Assembly: GCF_015500095.1 (NCBI RefSeq)
Contig: NZ_CP062983.1
Location: 496,001 to 560,000, forward strand
Source of the DNA: Phototrophicus methaneseepsis
GTDB lineage: Bacteria; Chloroflexota; Anaerolineae; Aggregatilineales; Phototrophicaceae
DNA length: 64,000 nucleotides
Direction: 5' to 3'
The notes beneath the pieces were generated by a model. It had not been told where the DNA came from. It worked only from the letters and a program-made list of their open reading frames with translations, and made no database searches. Positions 19,269 to 27,937 of this stretch are shown one piece after another. The stretch's first letter is position 1; each line of letters opens with the position of its first letter. The position numbers were made by a program, and so were the translations under genes.

Positions 19269-20375
19269 ATGCGTTCAATACAAGCGGCTATCCTGACGGA
19301 ACCCAACACGCCCTTTAAAGTTGTTCAGGCTGAACTCATGCCCCCGAAGACGGGCGAAGTACAGGTGAAGATCGCAGCCAGCGGCGTCTGCCACAGCGAT
19401 TGGCACGTTGTAACAGGTGATACGAAGCACCCGATGCCCTGCATCACGGGGCATGAAGGCGCAGGCGTGGTTGTCGCCGTTGGCGAAGGCGTCAATCGCA
19501 TCAAAATGGGCGATCATGTTACGCTGAGTTGGACGCCGGATTGCGGCGAATGCTTTTACTGCCAGCATGGGCAGCCCAATCTATGCGAGACGTATACTGA
19601 GCCGATCTGGCAAGGCGTCATGCTGGATGGTACACCCCGCCTCTACTGGAACGGGGAGCCTGTCTATCATTACTGCGGCCTGGGCACCTTCAGCGAATAT
19701 ATCACCATCCCGGAGCAAAGCTGCATCCCCATCGACAAAGACATCCCCCTGAAAGTGGCGGCACTCGTCGGCTGTGCTGTCGCGACAGGCGTTGGCGCGG
19801 CCCTGTATACAGCCCATGTGCAGCCAGGAGAAAGCGTCGCCGTATATGGTGCTGGCGGCGTTGGGTTGAATGTGATCCAGGGCGCGGTACTGGCAGGCGC
19901 TACGACGATCATTGCCATCGATACCAACCAGGAAAAGATGCTCATGGCGAAGGCTTTTGGCGCGACGCACACGCTCATCGCAGGCAACGATACCGTCAAG
20001 ACGATTCAATCGCTGACGCATGGACGCGGTGCAGATCACGTGTTTGAGTCGGTCGGGCTGGCGCGGCTGCAAGAAGAAGGCCTGGAAGCCACCCGCCCCG
20101 GCGGCAAACTGACGCTGGTAGGCCTCTCACCGATGGGCACCCCTACCAATCTGCCCGGGGCTGTGCTGACGCGCACAGAAAAGACGGTCAAAGGCAGCTA
20201 TTATGGCTCCGTCAGCCCCAAGCGCGACTTCCCCAACTTCCTGGAGATGTACCGAGCAGGCCGCCTGAAGCTGGATGAACTCATCAGCCGGGAATATCGC
20301 CTCGATCAAATCAATGAAGCCTATGCCGATATGCTCAGTGGGCAAGTTGCGCGGGGCATCATCGTTTTCGATTAA
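19269..20375 (+). CDS. Zinc-dependent alcohol dehydrogenase (class III-like MDR family)
   Basis: 368 residues from ATG 19269 (a GTG two codons earlier is also possible). Medium-chain dehydrogenase oxidising alcohols with NAD(P). The catalytic zinc site is visible (GVCHSDWH, GHEGAG with the His-Glu pair, and VGCAVATG), the structural zinc loop has four Cys (CGECFYCQHGQPNLC), and the nucleotide site is GAGGVGLNVIQ ending in IAIDTN, where Asp suggests NAD preference. Closest in style to class III/formaldehyde-dehydrogenase-like enzymes; the true substrate is not determinable. Monocistronic. Confidence 0.88.
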   Translation: MRSIQAAILTEPNTPFKVVQAELMPPKTGEVQVKIAASGVCHSDWHVVTGDTKHPMPCITGHEGAGVVVAVGEGVNRIKMGDHVTLSWTPDCGECFYCQHGQPNLCETYTEPIWQGVMLDGTPRLYWNGEPVYHYCGLGTFSEYITIPEQSCIPIDKDIPLKVAALVGCAVATGVGAALYTAHVQPGESVAVYGAGGVGLNVIQGAVLAGATTIIAIDTNQEKMLMAKAFGATHTLIAGNDTVKTIQSLTHGRGADHVFESVGLARLQEEGLEATRPGGKLTLVGLSPMGTPTNLPGAVLTRTEKTVKGSYYGSVSPKRDFPNFLEMYRAGRLKLDELISREYRLDQINEAYADMLSGQVARGIIVFD

Positions 20376-20403
20376 TCCCCATCCTAAATAATCTAACAAG
20401 CAA

Positions 20404-20429
20404 AAAGGGCACAGCGTGCTGTGCCCTTT
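20404..20429. terminator. Bidirectional terminator between the alcohol dehydrogenase and the TPR protein
   Basis: Perfect 11-bp stem (20404-20414 with 20419-20429), CGTG loop, T run on one side and A run on the other. Confidence 0.8.
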
Positions 20430-20467
20430 ACATATGCCTTTATAGGTTTCTTTTTCGCGCAATGCAC

Positions 20468-22825
20468 TTATGGCAGGTCGCCGCAATCCGTCAGGAAGTT
20501 GAGCGTATCTTCTCGTACCCATCCGACGTAGAAGGTGTCATCGACGCGTGTCCGCACCTGATACCATAAGAGCTGGTCGTTGGTGCCGGGCTGTATCTGG
20601 ATCACTTCCATCGTGGTATTCTGTGGCAGCATCCGCACGCGCACACTGACGGTCGTCGGCTCTTCGCGCAGGTTGATGCCACTCTCGCGGGAGACATAAG
20701 CCTGACACAGCGCTGGCGGGGTCGTCGTCTGGCTGGGCGTCAGCGTGGTGGTCGGCGTTGATGTCGGCGTATCCGTCGATGTCGGTGTGGCCGTATCTGT
20801 TGGCGTGAAGGTATGCGTCGGCGTCAGGGTCGCTGTGGGCGTATAAGACGGCGTCCAGGTTGGCGAAGGTGTCCAGGTCCAGGTCGCGGTAAAGGTCGGC
20901 GTCGGCGTCAGCGATGCCGTTGGTGTGGCGCTTGGCAGCGGCGTATCGCTGGCTGTTGGCGTCATGCTGGGCGTATACGTGATTGAAGCTGTCGCGGTCG
21001 CGGTATCCGTCGGCGTTGGCGAGGGGAAAAGCGCGCCCTCCCATTGTGGGCGGGTCGCGAAGGCCACTGCTGCCAGACCAATCAGAATGATACCGATGAT
21101 GCCACCGGCGATGATGCGGCCCCGGTTACGGCGTCCCCGCAGTTCGTTCTCCAGCCGGAAGATATCGCTGCGGCGGCCCAGAATGCGGAACGGGTCTTCG
21201 CGCATCTGGTCCAGCCAGGCCTGGGCTTCGCCCGCGTTGCCATCTGCCAATGCTGCCGTGACGCGCTCAATATAGCGATTGAACAGATCATTCACGACCA
21301 GCCGATACTGCTCATCCTGCGCGCCATCTGTTAAGCCAGCCAGCATGGTACGGGCCTGCGTCAGCTCAGCATCATAATTCTGTGCGACGAGCATCTGCGC
21401 CCGTTTAATCGTCTGCTGGGCCTTGGCGAAGTCCCCCGTCGCAGTGCGAGCCTGCATCAAGGCTTCTGAGGTCGATGTGTCGTTAGGGTCCAGCTCAACG
21501 GCAAATTCCATCAGGCGGATAGCCTCATTGTTGAGCATAACGCGATCTTCTAGCGAGGTCGCGTTACGGGCACGGCTCAGTGCCGCCTGGGCCTGCTCAT
21601 TAAGCTGGGCTTTCACCCCATTGAGCTTACTTTCAATCTGGCGCTGCAATTCCCCCAGCCGCTGGCTGTTCGGCAGCAGTTGGCGCGCTCGTGCCAGCGT
21701 GCTACGTGCATTCTGCAACTGCTCAACCTGCTCTTGCATACTGCCGCTGAGCATATTTAGGCGCATAGAGACCTGGTCAGCATCCTGCTGGATGCGGCGC
21801 GCATTATCGAGGCGCTCCTCTGCCTGGGGGTCATTGGGAACCACACGCAGCGCACCTTCATATTTGCGGATTGCTTCCTGCCAATTATCCGCAGTGATGA
21901 GCCGATCCCCTTCGTCAAGCAGTTCACGCGCCAAGGCCAGGTCCTGAATATCGAGCAAGGCCTGTTCGACATCTTTCCAGCTCAGGATGCCGCTCTGTTC
22001 AGCAATGTCGCGCGCTTCGCGGTACAGGCGGGCGGCTTCGTCATAATTGCCCGCACGTACAAGGGAATTCGCCCGGTTATAGGCGACACGGGCATCAAAC
22101 GGAATGCGGTGATCTGGCACGATGCCCCGAATGAGGTTGTCTTCTGCTTTCTGGCGATATTCCTGCGCAGAGAGGTTACCCGGTTCCGCATTGAGGATAC
22201 GATTGGCAATATCAATCGTCTGCTGATAGTCGCCGGCGTAATACGTCTCGCTCAACTGGCTGAGCAGTTCATCCGCGCCGGCATTGATGGGCACCGTATT
22301 CGATGGGGCCGGACGAGGAGGCTCTGTACCCGGCACGGCAGGTTGCGGTTGATTCGTCTCTGTGGTTGGGCGTGGACGGGAGACATCTGTAGCAGATGGC
22401 ATGGAACGCACCACGCCATAGCGCTTAAACATATCGCTCACACGGCGGCCTGCCTGGGCGCTGTTCTGGGCGGCTTGCTCCAACAATGCGATGACATCGC
22501 CATTATTAGGGGCCATTGCCAGCGCTTCCCCCAGGATATCGAGCGCTTCGTCAATATCTTCCTGGTCGCCCGCCATTTCGATACGGATGCGCGCCCGACG
22601 CAGCAAGCCACGCAGCGCAGGCGTATTGCCTTCGTCACCCCCGTTCTGGGGGCCATTTGCCTGGGCAAGGCGCGCAAATAACGCCTGCACCTCGGCTTCA
22701 TATTCCGTATTTTTCGCGTCAGCCAGCAATTCGCGGGCTTCGCGTTCGATTTCAGCCATTTGCCCCGACGAAGCGAAGTTTAAACGCTCGCGTAGGCTGT
22801 CGATTCGCTGCTTCAGATCAGCCAT
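20468..22825 (-). CDS. TPR-repeat membrane protein with Thr/Pro-rich linker and extracellular SH3-like domain
   Basis: 785 residues. N-terminal cytoplasmic half: helical TPR-like repeats (about 10-130 and 185-560; e.g. AGNYDEAARLYREARDIAEQ, DNWQEAIRKYEGALRVVPNDPQAEE). One transmembrane helix follows (about 578-598, IIAGGIIGIILIGLAAVAFA), then ~105 residues of Thr/Pro/Ser repeats that must lie outside the cell, and a C-terminal bacterial SH3-type domain (about 710-785, GINLREEP and YVGWVREDTLN). GGAAGAGGAA precedes the ATG. The topology suggests a link between an internal protein assembly and wall or surface ligands. Specific function unknown. Confidence 0.78.
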   Translation of the reverse strand: MADLKQRIDSLRERLNFASSGQMAEIEREARELLADAKNTEYEAEVQALFARLAQANGPQNGGDEGNTPALRGLLRRARIRIEMAGDQEDIDEALDILGEALAMAPNNGDVIALLEQAAQNSAQAGRRVSDMFKRYGVVRSMPSATDVSRPRPTTETNQPQPAVPGTEPPRPAPSNTVPINAGADELLSQLSETYYAGDYQQTIDIANRILNAEPGNLSAQEYRQKAEDNLIRGIVPDHRIPFDARVAYNRANSLVRAGNYDEAARLYREARDIAEQSGILSWKDVEQALLDIQDLALARELLDEGDRLITADNWQEAIRKYEGALRVVPNDPQAEERLDNARRIQQDADQVSMRLNMLSGSMQEQVEQLQNARSTLARARQLLPNSQRLGELQRQIESKLNGVKAQLNEQAQAALSRARNATSLEDRVMLNNEAIRLMEFAVELDPNDTSTSEALMQARTATGDFAKAQQTIKRAQMLVAQNYDAELTQARTMLAGLTDGAQDEQYRLVVNDLFNRYIERVTAALADGNAGEAQAWLDQMREDPFRILGRRSDIFRLENELRGRRNRGRIIAGGIIGIILIGLAAVAFATRPQWEGALFPSPTPTDTATATASITYTPSMTPTASDTPLPSATPTASLTPTPTFTATWTWTPSPTWTPSYTPTATLTPTHTFTPTDTATPTSTDTPTSTPTTTLTPSQTTTPPALCQAYVSRESGINLREEPTTVSVRVRMLPQNTTMEVIQIQPGTNDQLLWYQVRTRVDDTFYVGWVREDTLNFLTDCGDLP
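20715..21030. repeat. Low-complexity coding repeat (Thr/Pro-rich linker)
   Basis: Degenerate GTCGGCGT-like hexamers and octamers on the plus strand encode the Thr-Pro-Thr-Ala repeats of the linker on the minus strand. The copies are irregular and in frame, so this is a protein linker and not a CRISPR array or satellite. Confidence 0.8.
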
Positions 22826-23086
22826 AGTGGTTCCTCTTCCTTAGACGGTCAAACATTACCTTAGCTTGTGGATTGCAGCAAGACTGAGGCTGTACGACAT
22901 GGGGCAAACACCGAATTCACAGTCCTCTTAGCGTGGGGTATCACACCAGGGGATGAGGTGTAGCGTGATGAGCATCTGGCAGGTGAGTGCCAGGGGCGGC
23001 AGATTGCGTCAAATTGTGATACAGTTGAATATATCATCTAAACGTGTCATCCAATCCGTAACTGTCGTGCCTTCCGGACGAATCTC

Positions 23087-23407
23087 ATGCAGCCAATTAG
23101 CCAACCTCGTTACGCCCTTTTGATGATGTATGACATCCGTGCTGGGGTGAATGTGCCTTATTTTCGCTTTATACGCCAGGAGTTGGAGCCAGCCCTGCGG
23201 TCGGCGGGGCTTTATATGCAGGACGCGTGGCATATCGCTTATGGGCCTTACCCGGAGCGCCAGCTTGAGTTCATCACAGATGACCTGAGCCGCATCAGCA
23301 GTATCATGCACAGCCCACGTTGGGACCGACTGGAAGATAAGCTGCTCAGCTATGTCGAGAATTATACCGTGCGCGTCACACCTTATACCGGCCTGTTCAA
23401 AGTCTGA
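23087..23407 (+). CDS. Small conserved-looking protein, unknown function
   Basis: 106 residues with an alpha-beta pattern: strand LLMMYDIR, helix YFRFIRQELEPALRSAGLY, strand WHIAYGP, helix FITDDLSRISSIMHSPRWDRLEDKLLSYV, strand YTVRVTPY. This ferredoxin-like order recalls dimeric alpha-beta barrel or Cas2/VapD-like folds, but no catalytic residues support a name. A weak ribosome site makes the ATG at 23124 (MMYDIR) a possible alternative start. A strong terminator follows, which supports it being a real gene. Confidence 0.55.
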   Translation: MQPISQPRYALLMMYDIRAGVNVPYFRFIRQELEPALRSAGLYMQDAWHIAYGPYPERQLEFITDDLSRISSIMHSPRWDRLEDKLLSYVENYTVRVTPYTGLFKV

Positions 23408-23440
23408 CTCGATAGGCCGCCGCAATAGCAGTCTTTGCCA

Positions 23441-23465
23441 ATCCCCTCAATGAGAGGGGATTTTT
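23441..23465 (+). terminator. Terminator after the 106-residue protein gene
   Basis: Perfect eight-bp stem (23441-23448 with 23454-23461), five-base loop, five T. Confidence 0.8.
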
Positions 23466-23508
23466 CGTTATAAGCCCTCTTAATAGCCCGATAGGCGCCG
23501 CTTGGACA

Positions 23509-25077
23509 TTATTGCCCGGTCAGCAAGCTCTGGACATCCGGGCCGACCACAACCATCACAGCCGGGGCCTGGAGGATACTATCGCTGGCGGGTTGGATGC
23601 GCTCCCGCGAGAGGCCCATCACATTTGCGATGTAGTTGGCTGTTTCCTGGGAGGCCCCATAATAGCGAATGACCGTATTTGCGCCGTTATGTTCAGGCGA
23701 GTTACCCACCCCGGCAACGGATATGCCCCGCCCAATAAACCATTCCTGGGTACGTGTTGCCAGCCCGCCAATATCCGTGCCGTTATAAACGTAGACACTG
23801 GCATTTTCAGTTTCTGAGCCGGTGAGTAGATCAGCCTGATTGGTTTCTGCCTGTTGATAGAAAACACGGTTGATCAGGTCACTGATGCGGGCCAGATTCG
23901 GGTGTAGGATTTGGTCGCCAGCGGGTGTCTGGCCGAATGTGACATAATTCTCGTCGATCACAGCATAGGTGATGTTATCACGCGGGATGTCGGCCAGTTT
24001 AAGGCCAATGGCAATGGCTTGTTCAATATCCATATCGGTATCGAAGTTATCCGATAGATCGTTCCACAATCCCGGTATGCGTGTAATCAGGTTGCTGACG
24101 TTACCGAGGCTGAGGACTTCCTGCCGGGTGGCTTCTAGCACTTCTTGCTGGCGCTCAGCACGACCAAAATCATCACCGGTGCCTTTACGAGTACGCGCAT
24201 ATTGCAGCAGGTGCTCACCATCGAGGCGCTGGCATCCCGCCGGGAATTCCACCGTGATTGTACCAAAGCCCTCATCCGGGTATTGATCATCATACAAGCG
24301 GGTGGGCGGGCAAACTTCGACGCCATTTGGTGCAACAGCATCGATAACCGTCTCAAACACAGTGAAGTTGATGCGCACATAATAATCAATATCAACGCCG
24401 AAGTTGGCCGCAATCGTCTCTTTAGCGAGCTGTGGCCCACCGCCACCTGGATACGCATTGATGTCGCCCAGGTAATTGGCCTGATTGATACGCGCTGGCG
24501 AGAAGTTCGGGATGCTCACCCACAGGTCACGCGGGAATGAGACGAGGCCCGCTGTGTTCAGCACAGGGTTGATATTCAGCACCATGATCGTATCGGTGCG
24601 ATAAGCTCTTTCTTCCGTATAACCTGCGCGCTCATCGATGCCCATCATCAAAATCGTGATCTGGCGAGGGTCGTTGATCTGGTAGGCATCCGCCGGATTG
24701 GGCGTGGCTTCGCTGGTTGGGGTCGTCTCCGCCGTCTGGTTGCTAAGGCCCGTCTCGCTTGTCGGTTGTGGGGTGGCTTCGGTATCAGTCCCCATACCGG
24801 TCTCTATCGTCGCCACAGGCGTGACCGACGGCATAACCAGCACCGTATTGTCTGAATTATTCGCTGTGACGAGCGGCGTATTAGTCGGTTGCAAGATGGA
24901 ATCAGGGTTCGTCAATGCAGCGATAATATCGCTCGGCTGGTCTACTTCTAGCCCATTCTCCCAGCTGTCAATCACAATCGTCCGCACGCCGTTATAAGAG
25001 ACAATCGCGCACAACCCGGTGCCGATCACGAGCATGGTTAACGCTAGAATCCCTACAACCCAGCCAGATACACGCAT
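23509..25077 (-). CDS. LytR-CpsA-Psr (LCP) family protein with LytR_C domain
   Basis: 522 residues. One N-terminal membrane helix (about 7-28), an extracellular Thr/Pro-rich linker (to ~135), the LCP catalytic domain (about 140-370) and a C-terminal LytR_C domain (about 430-520, VYVYNGTDIGGLATRTQEWFI). LCP enzymes transfer polyprenyl-phosphate-linked polymers to peptidoglycan outside the membrane. The conserved Arg/Asp set appears in MMGIDERAGY, YRTDTIMVLNI and FPRDLWVSIP, and YARTRKGTGDDFGRAERQQ matches the lipid-pocket Arg motif. GAGGACG precedes the ATG. It is divergent from coaBC. Confidence 0.92.
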   Translation of the reverse strand: MRVSGWVVGILALTMLVIGTGLCAIVSYNGVRTIVIDSWENGLEVDQPSDIIAALTNPDSILQPTNTPLVTANNSDNTVLVMPSVTPVATIETGMGTDTEATPQPTSETGLSNQTAETTPTSEATPNPADAYQINDPRQITILMMGIDERAGYTEERAYRTDTIMVLNINPVLNTAGLVSFPRDLWVSIPNFSPARINQANYLGDINAYPGGGGPQLAKETIAANFGVDIDYYVRINFTVFETVIDAVAPNGVEVCPPTRLYDDQYPDEGFGTITVEFPAGCQRLDGEHLLQYARTRKGTGDDFGRAERQQEVLEATRQEVLSLGNVSNLITRIPGLWNDLSDNFDTDMDIEQAIAIGLKLADIPRDNITYAVIDENYVTFGQTPAGDQILHPNLARISDLINRVFYQQAETNQADLLTGSETENASVYVYNGTDIGGLATRTQEWFIGRGISVAGVGNSPEHNGANTVIRYYGASQETANYIANVMGLSRERIQPASDSILQAPAVMVVVGPDVQSLLTGQ

Positions 25078-25258
25078 GTTTCGTCCTCAAATTTGCCTTC
25101 TCAACCCAGGTCGGGGCAACGAAGAAGGCCTTCCTAAATGACTTCTTGAATCGGGCGGCAGTATAGCACAGCTTCCGGGGCGTGTGATGGCTGGATCAAC
25201 CAACGGTTTCCCCACGCCCCAGAGCAGGCAACTGGTACAAGGCAGGCCGTGCTTGCGA

Positions 25259-25264
25259 TATAAT
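25259..25264 (+). promoter_or_regulatory. Perfect -10 box immediately before coaBC (possible leaderless transcript)
   Basis: TATAAT ends 6 nt before the ATG at 25271, so transcription would begin at or next to the A of the start codon. No Shine-Dalgarno is present. The -35 is weak. Confidence 0.45.
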
Positions 25265-25270
25265 ATCCTT

Positions 25271-26491
25271 ATGAACACAATCACACTGCTCCAGAACAAG
25301 CGTATTCTACTCGGGGTGAGCGGCAGCATCGCCGCTTACAAAGCCATTGATCTCGCCAGCAAGCTCACGCAGGCCGGGGCCCTTGTCGATGTCATCATGA
25401 CGCAGGCCGCGCAGCAGTTCGTCACGCCGCTGGCCTTCCAGGCTGTTACGGGGCGCGACGTCTACACGGATATGTGGCAAACTGGCTCTGGCAGCGCACT
25501 GCCAACGCACATCGCCCATGTGGGATTGGGTGAAGGCGCTGATTTGCTGGTCATTGCCCCGGCAACCGCCAATACGCTCGCAAAACTCGCCCATGGCCTC
25601 GCTGATGATCTGCTCAGTGTGACGGCCCTGGCCGCACGCTGCCCGCTCGTTATCGCCCCGGCAATGGACGGCGGCATGTATACGCATCCGGCCACCCAGG
25701 CGAACTTAACTTTGCTGGTGCAGCGGGGCGCTGTCCTGATTGAGCCGGATGAAGGCCGCTTCGCCAGTGGGCTAACGGGTAAGGGCCGCCTACCAGAGAC
25801 AGCAGCCCTCATCGGGCATATCCGGCAGGCCCTTGGGCAAGACGGCATCCTCGCTGGGCAAAAGGTCGTGGTCACTGCCGGGGGCACCCGCGAACCGCTC
25901 GACCCGGTTCGCTACCTGACGAACCACAGCAGCGGCAAACAAGGGACAGCCATTGCGCAGGCCGCTTTGGACGCCGGGGCCAGCGTGACGCTCATCACAA
26001 GCGCTTCGCTGCCTGCCACTATTGGCGCGCAAATCGTTCAGGTCGAGGCCGCCCAGGATATGCTGGAGGCTGTTTTAGAGCACAGCGCCGGGGCCAGCGC
26101 GCTCATCATGGCCGCAGCGGTCGCTGATTACCGCCCGGCAACACGTGCGAAGCAAAAAATCAAAAAAGGCGACGATGATCTCAGCCTCTCGTTAACGCGC
26201 AACCCGGATATCCTGCTGAATGTAAAGGATATGGCCCAACGCCCCAAAGTGGTGGTTGGCTTCGCCGCAGAAAGTGAAAATCTGCTTGCGAATGCCCAAA
26301 GCAAACTCATGCGTAAAGGGCTGGATATGCTCGTCGCCAATGATATTTCCGCGACGGATGCGGGCTTCGGCAGTGATAATAACCGGGTCGTCATCCTCAG
26401 CAAAGATGGCACACAACGACCCATCGAGCTGACGTCAAAAGAGCAAATTGCCCAAACCCTGATTGAGCTTGTAGCCTCACAACTGGGATAG
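25271..26491 (+). CDS. coaBC: Bifunctional phosphopantothenoylcysteine decarboxylase / phosphopantothenate-cysteine ligase
   Basis: 406 residues, usual length, start ATG 25271 (MNTITLLQNKRIL). It makes 4'-phosphopantetheine for coenzyme A: the C-terminal CoaB half couples phosphopantothenate with cysteine, and the N-terminal CoaC half decarboxylates the product with FMN. CoaC: GVSGSIAAYKAIDL, His in HIAHVGL, and APAMDGGMY, where Asp stands in place of the Asn usual in the PxMNxxMW motif. CoaB: VTAGGTREPLDPVRYLTNHSSGKQG, AAAVADYRP, the Lys of KIKK and FAAES. No dfp partner or other CoA gene is adjacent. Confidence 0.95.
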   Translation: MNTITLLQNKRILLGVSGSIAAYKAIDLASKLTQAGALVDVIMTQAAQQFVTPLAFQAVTGRDVYTDMWQTGSGSALPTHIAHVGLGEGADLLVIAPATANTLAKLAHGLADDLLSVTALAARCPLVIAPAMDGGMYTHPATQANLTLLVQRGAVLIEPDEGRFASGLTGKGRLPETAALIGHIRQALGQDGILAGQKVVVTAGGTREPLDPVRYLTNHSSGKQGTAIAQAALDAGASVTLITSASLPATIGAQIVQVEAAQDMLEAVLEHSAGASALIMAAAVADYRPATRAKQKIKKGDDDLSLSLTRNPDILLNVKDMAQRPKVVVGFAAESENLLANAQSKLMRKGLDMLVANDISATDAGFGSDNNRVVILSKDGTQRPIELTSKEQIAQTLIELVASQLG

Positions 26492-26585
26492 TGTAGCGCC
26501 CCTATACTAGATAGACATATGTGTAATAAGTCCCTGGTGGATAGGTCAAACGTCATAATTTGCAACGATTCGCAAAATCCATAAC

Positions 26586-26611
26586 TTGACATGAGAAAAA
26601 TTAACTATAAT
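26586..26611 (+). promoter_or_regulatory. Possible promoter of the SpoIIAA-like gene
   Basis: Perfect TTGACA (26586-26591) and TATAAT (26606-26611) boxes, but the spacer is only 14 nt, short for sigma70, so function is uncertain. Confidence 0.35.
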
Positions 26612-26675
26612 TGTGAAATCAGGGTCACATTATTCGAATAAATCTGGCAGTAACTTATTAGCGAGGTCATAAGCC

Positions 26676-27092
26676 ATAGCATATCACCTCAGATGGTTGA
26701 TAAAAGAATATGTGATATACACCACCTTCAGGGGAGAGTGCACGCTTGAGGATTTGGAAGCTGCGTCCAAAGAGCGGCAGGCACTGACCATGAATATCAG
26801 CCAACGGGTATATCACATTGGTGATTTTCGCTGGATTGACGTCTTCCCGGTCAATCTACGCGACATCAAGTTACATACCCCCCATTTGGATGACCCCAAG
26901 TTACGCTATGCCTTGATGCTCTATAACAATGTCAAAATCCCTTATCTGGGTAATATCGTCACGCGTCTTGCAGGGAACCCGTTTAAAGCATTCCGCGAAC
27001 CAGAAGCACTGCTGGCATTTTTGAGCGAGCAAGAACCGGAATTGGTCATCCCTGAGTGGGTCCGTGAATTTTTGCAAGATGGGCCTGATTAA
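26676..27092 (+). CDS. SpoIIAA/STAS-like protein, probable AUA start
   Basis: 138 residues if translation starts at ATA 26676; 131 if at TTG 26697. The ATA is favoured: GAGGT (26663-26667) lies 8 nt before it, and its product begins IAYHLRWLIKEYVIYTTFRG, aligning without gaps to MPYQISWLIEEKILYTEYTG of the next gene. TTG has no ribosome site and would cut off the first strand. Body: strand-helix-strand pattern, DFRWIDVFPVNL, RYALMLYN and helix EALLAFLSEQEPEL, as in the downstream paralogue. Cytoplasmic, no membrane segment. Possibly a regulatory binding module; function not known. Confidence 0.65.
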   Translation: MAYHLRWLIKEYVIYTTFRGECTLEDLEAASKERQALTMNISQRVYHIGDFRWIDVFPVNLRDIKLHTPHLDDPKLRYALMLYNNVKIPYLGNIVTRLAGNPFKAFREPEALLAFLSEQEPELVIPEWVREFLQDGPD

Positions 27093-27196
27093 CGCGCAGA
27101 TACTGTACGCCAGAACGGTAAATGCAGCTTTCTTTCTTCGTCCGGTTTAGAAATGATGCACTTTTTTGTTCATTACGACGCGGAGAACATCCGAAT

Positions 27197-27658
27197 ATGC
27201 CGTACCAGATAAGCTGGCTTATAGAAGAGAAAATTCTCTACACAGAATACACAGGCGTGATGTCAATCGAAATCCTGAGAGCCGCAAACGAGGAAAAATT
27301 AGCCCTCCTGGATACGCTGGCAAAGGCCGTTTACGATATTACGGACGTTCGTCTTGTAACGCGCTTCCCCATTTCGCTGATCGCATTGAAGGAAGTTTCT
27401 ACAGCGATTGCCCATCATCAGATACAACTGGCGTACCTGCTCGTACAGTGCCCCGTCCTGCGCATGACTTCTGCTTCAGTGGCTTGTGCACTCGGCCTCA
27501 CGCCCCATCAATATGCAGATGAAAGCCAGATGTTAGATCATCTGAGGGCCAGAGCACCAGAACAGATACCAGCTACGCTATCTGCTTTCCCCAGGGCTGA
27601 TGCATACGAAACCTATGAAGCTGCTCATGCCGGAATCGCAATAACTACATCGCATTAA
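27197..27658 (+). CDS. SpoIIAA/STAS-like protein, paralogue of the preceding gene
   Basis: 153 residues from ATG 27197 (CGGAG upstream); the frame is open from 27122 but that extension lacks the domain pattern. It aligns along its length with the previous gene's product: WLIEEKILYTEYTG, DITDVRLVTRFPISL, IQLAYLLVQCP, and a C-terminal MLDHLRARAPEQ. The last ~25 residues are an extra tail. It sits about 100 bp after the first copy, pointing to tandem duplication. Its 3' end overlaps by 14 bp the end of the convergent 46-codon gene. No enzyme motif seen. Confidence 0.65.
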   Translation: MPYQISWLIEEKILYTEYTGVMSIEILRAANEEKLALLDTLAKAVYDITDVRLVTRFPISLIALKEVSTAIAHHQIQLAYLLVQCPVLRMTSASVACALGLTPHQYADESQMLDHLRARAPEQIPATLSAFPRADAYETYEAAHAGIAITTSH

Positions 27659-27785
27659 TCACTGAGGATACCAGAGCAACGACGACGAGCGTCAGCGCGA
27701 CAGCCCCAAAAATAGCCAGTGCATAGCGGACGAGTAATTTGATGCTGCTGCGTTCTTCGCTTGTCAAACCTTGTGGTCTCTTCAT
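27645..27785 (-). CDS. 46-residue single-span membrane protein
   Basis: Short gene on the minus strand: ATG at 27783-27785 with GAGGAG 8 nt upstream, stop TAG at 27645. The product starts with a charged cytoplasmic segment (MKRPQGLTSEERSSIKLLVR) and ends with one ~22-residue hydrophobic helix (YALAIFGAVALTLVVVALVS) and a short tail. Positive-inside charge, an excellent ribosome site and one clean transmembrane helix argue that it is translated. Its 3' end overlaps the convergent SpoIIAA-like gene by 14 bp. It could be a small regulatory or accessory membrane peptide; no homologue recognised. Confidence 0.6.
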   Translation of the reverse strand: MKRPQGLTSEERSSIKLLVRYALAIFGAVALTLVVVALVSSVINAM

Positions 27786-27937
27786 CGCGGTTACTCCTCA
27801 TGTCACGGCAACCCATGCCTTATTCTCACCGCTTTATTGTACAAAATATTCACCCTGATAGGCAGATACACGAAAAAATTTGCACAATGCAGCACGCCGT
27901 TACAGCGCCTCGGCGCGGTCAATAGAGGCTGAAGACG

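Noticed and set aside
20715-21030. Repeats resembling a CRISPR array
   Set aside because: Units are irregular, in frame, and encode a Thr/Pro linker of a membrane protein.
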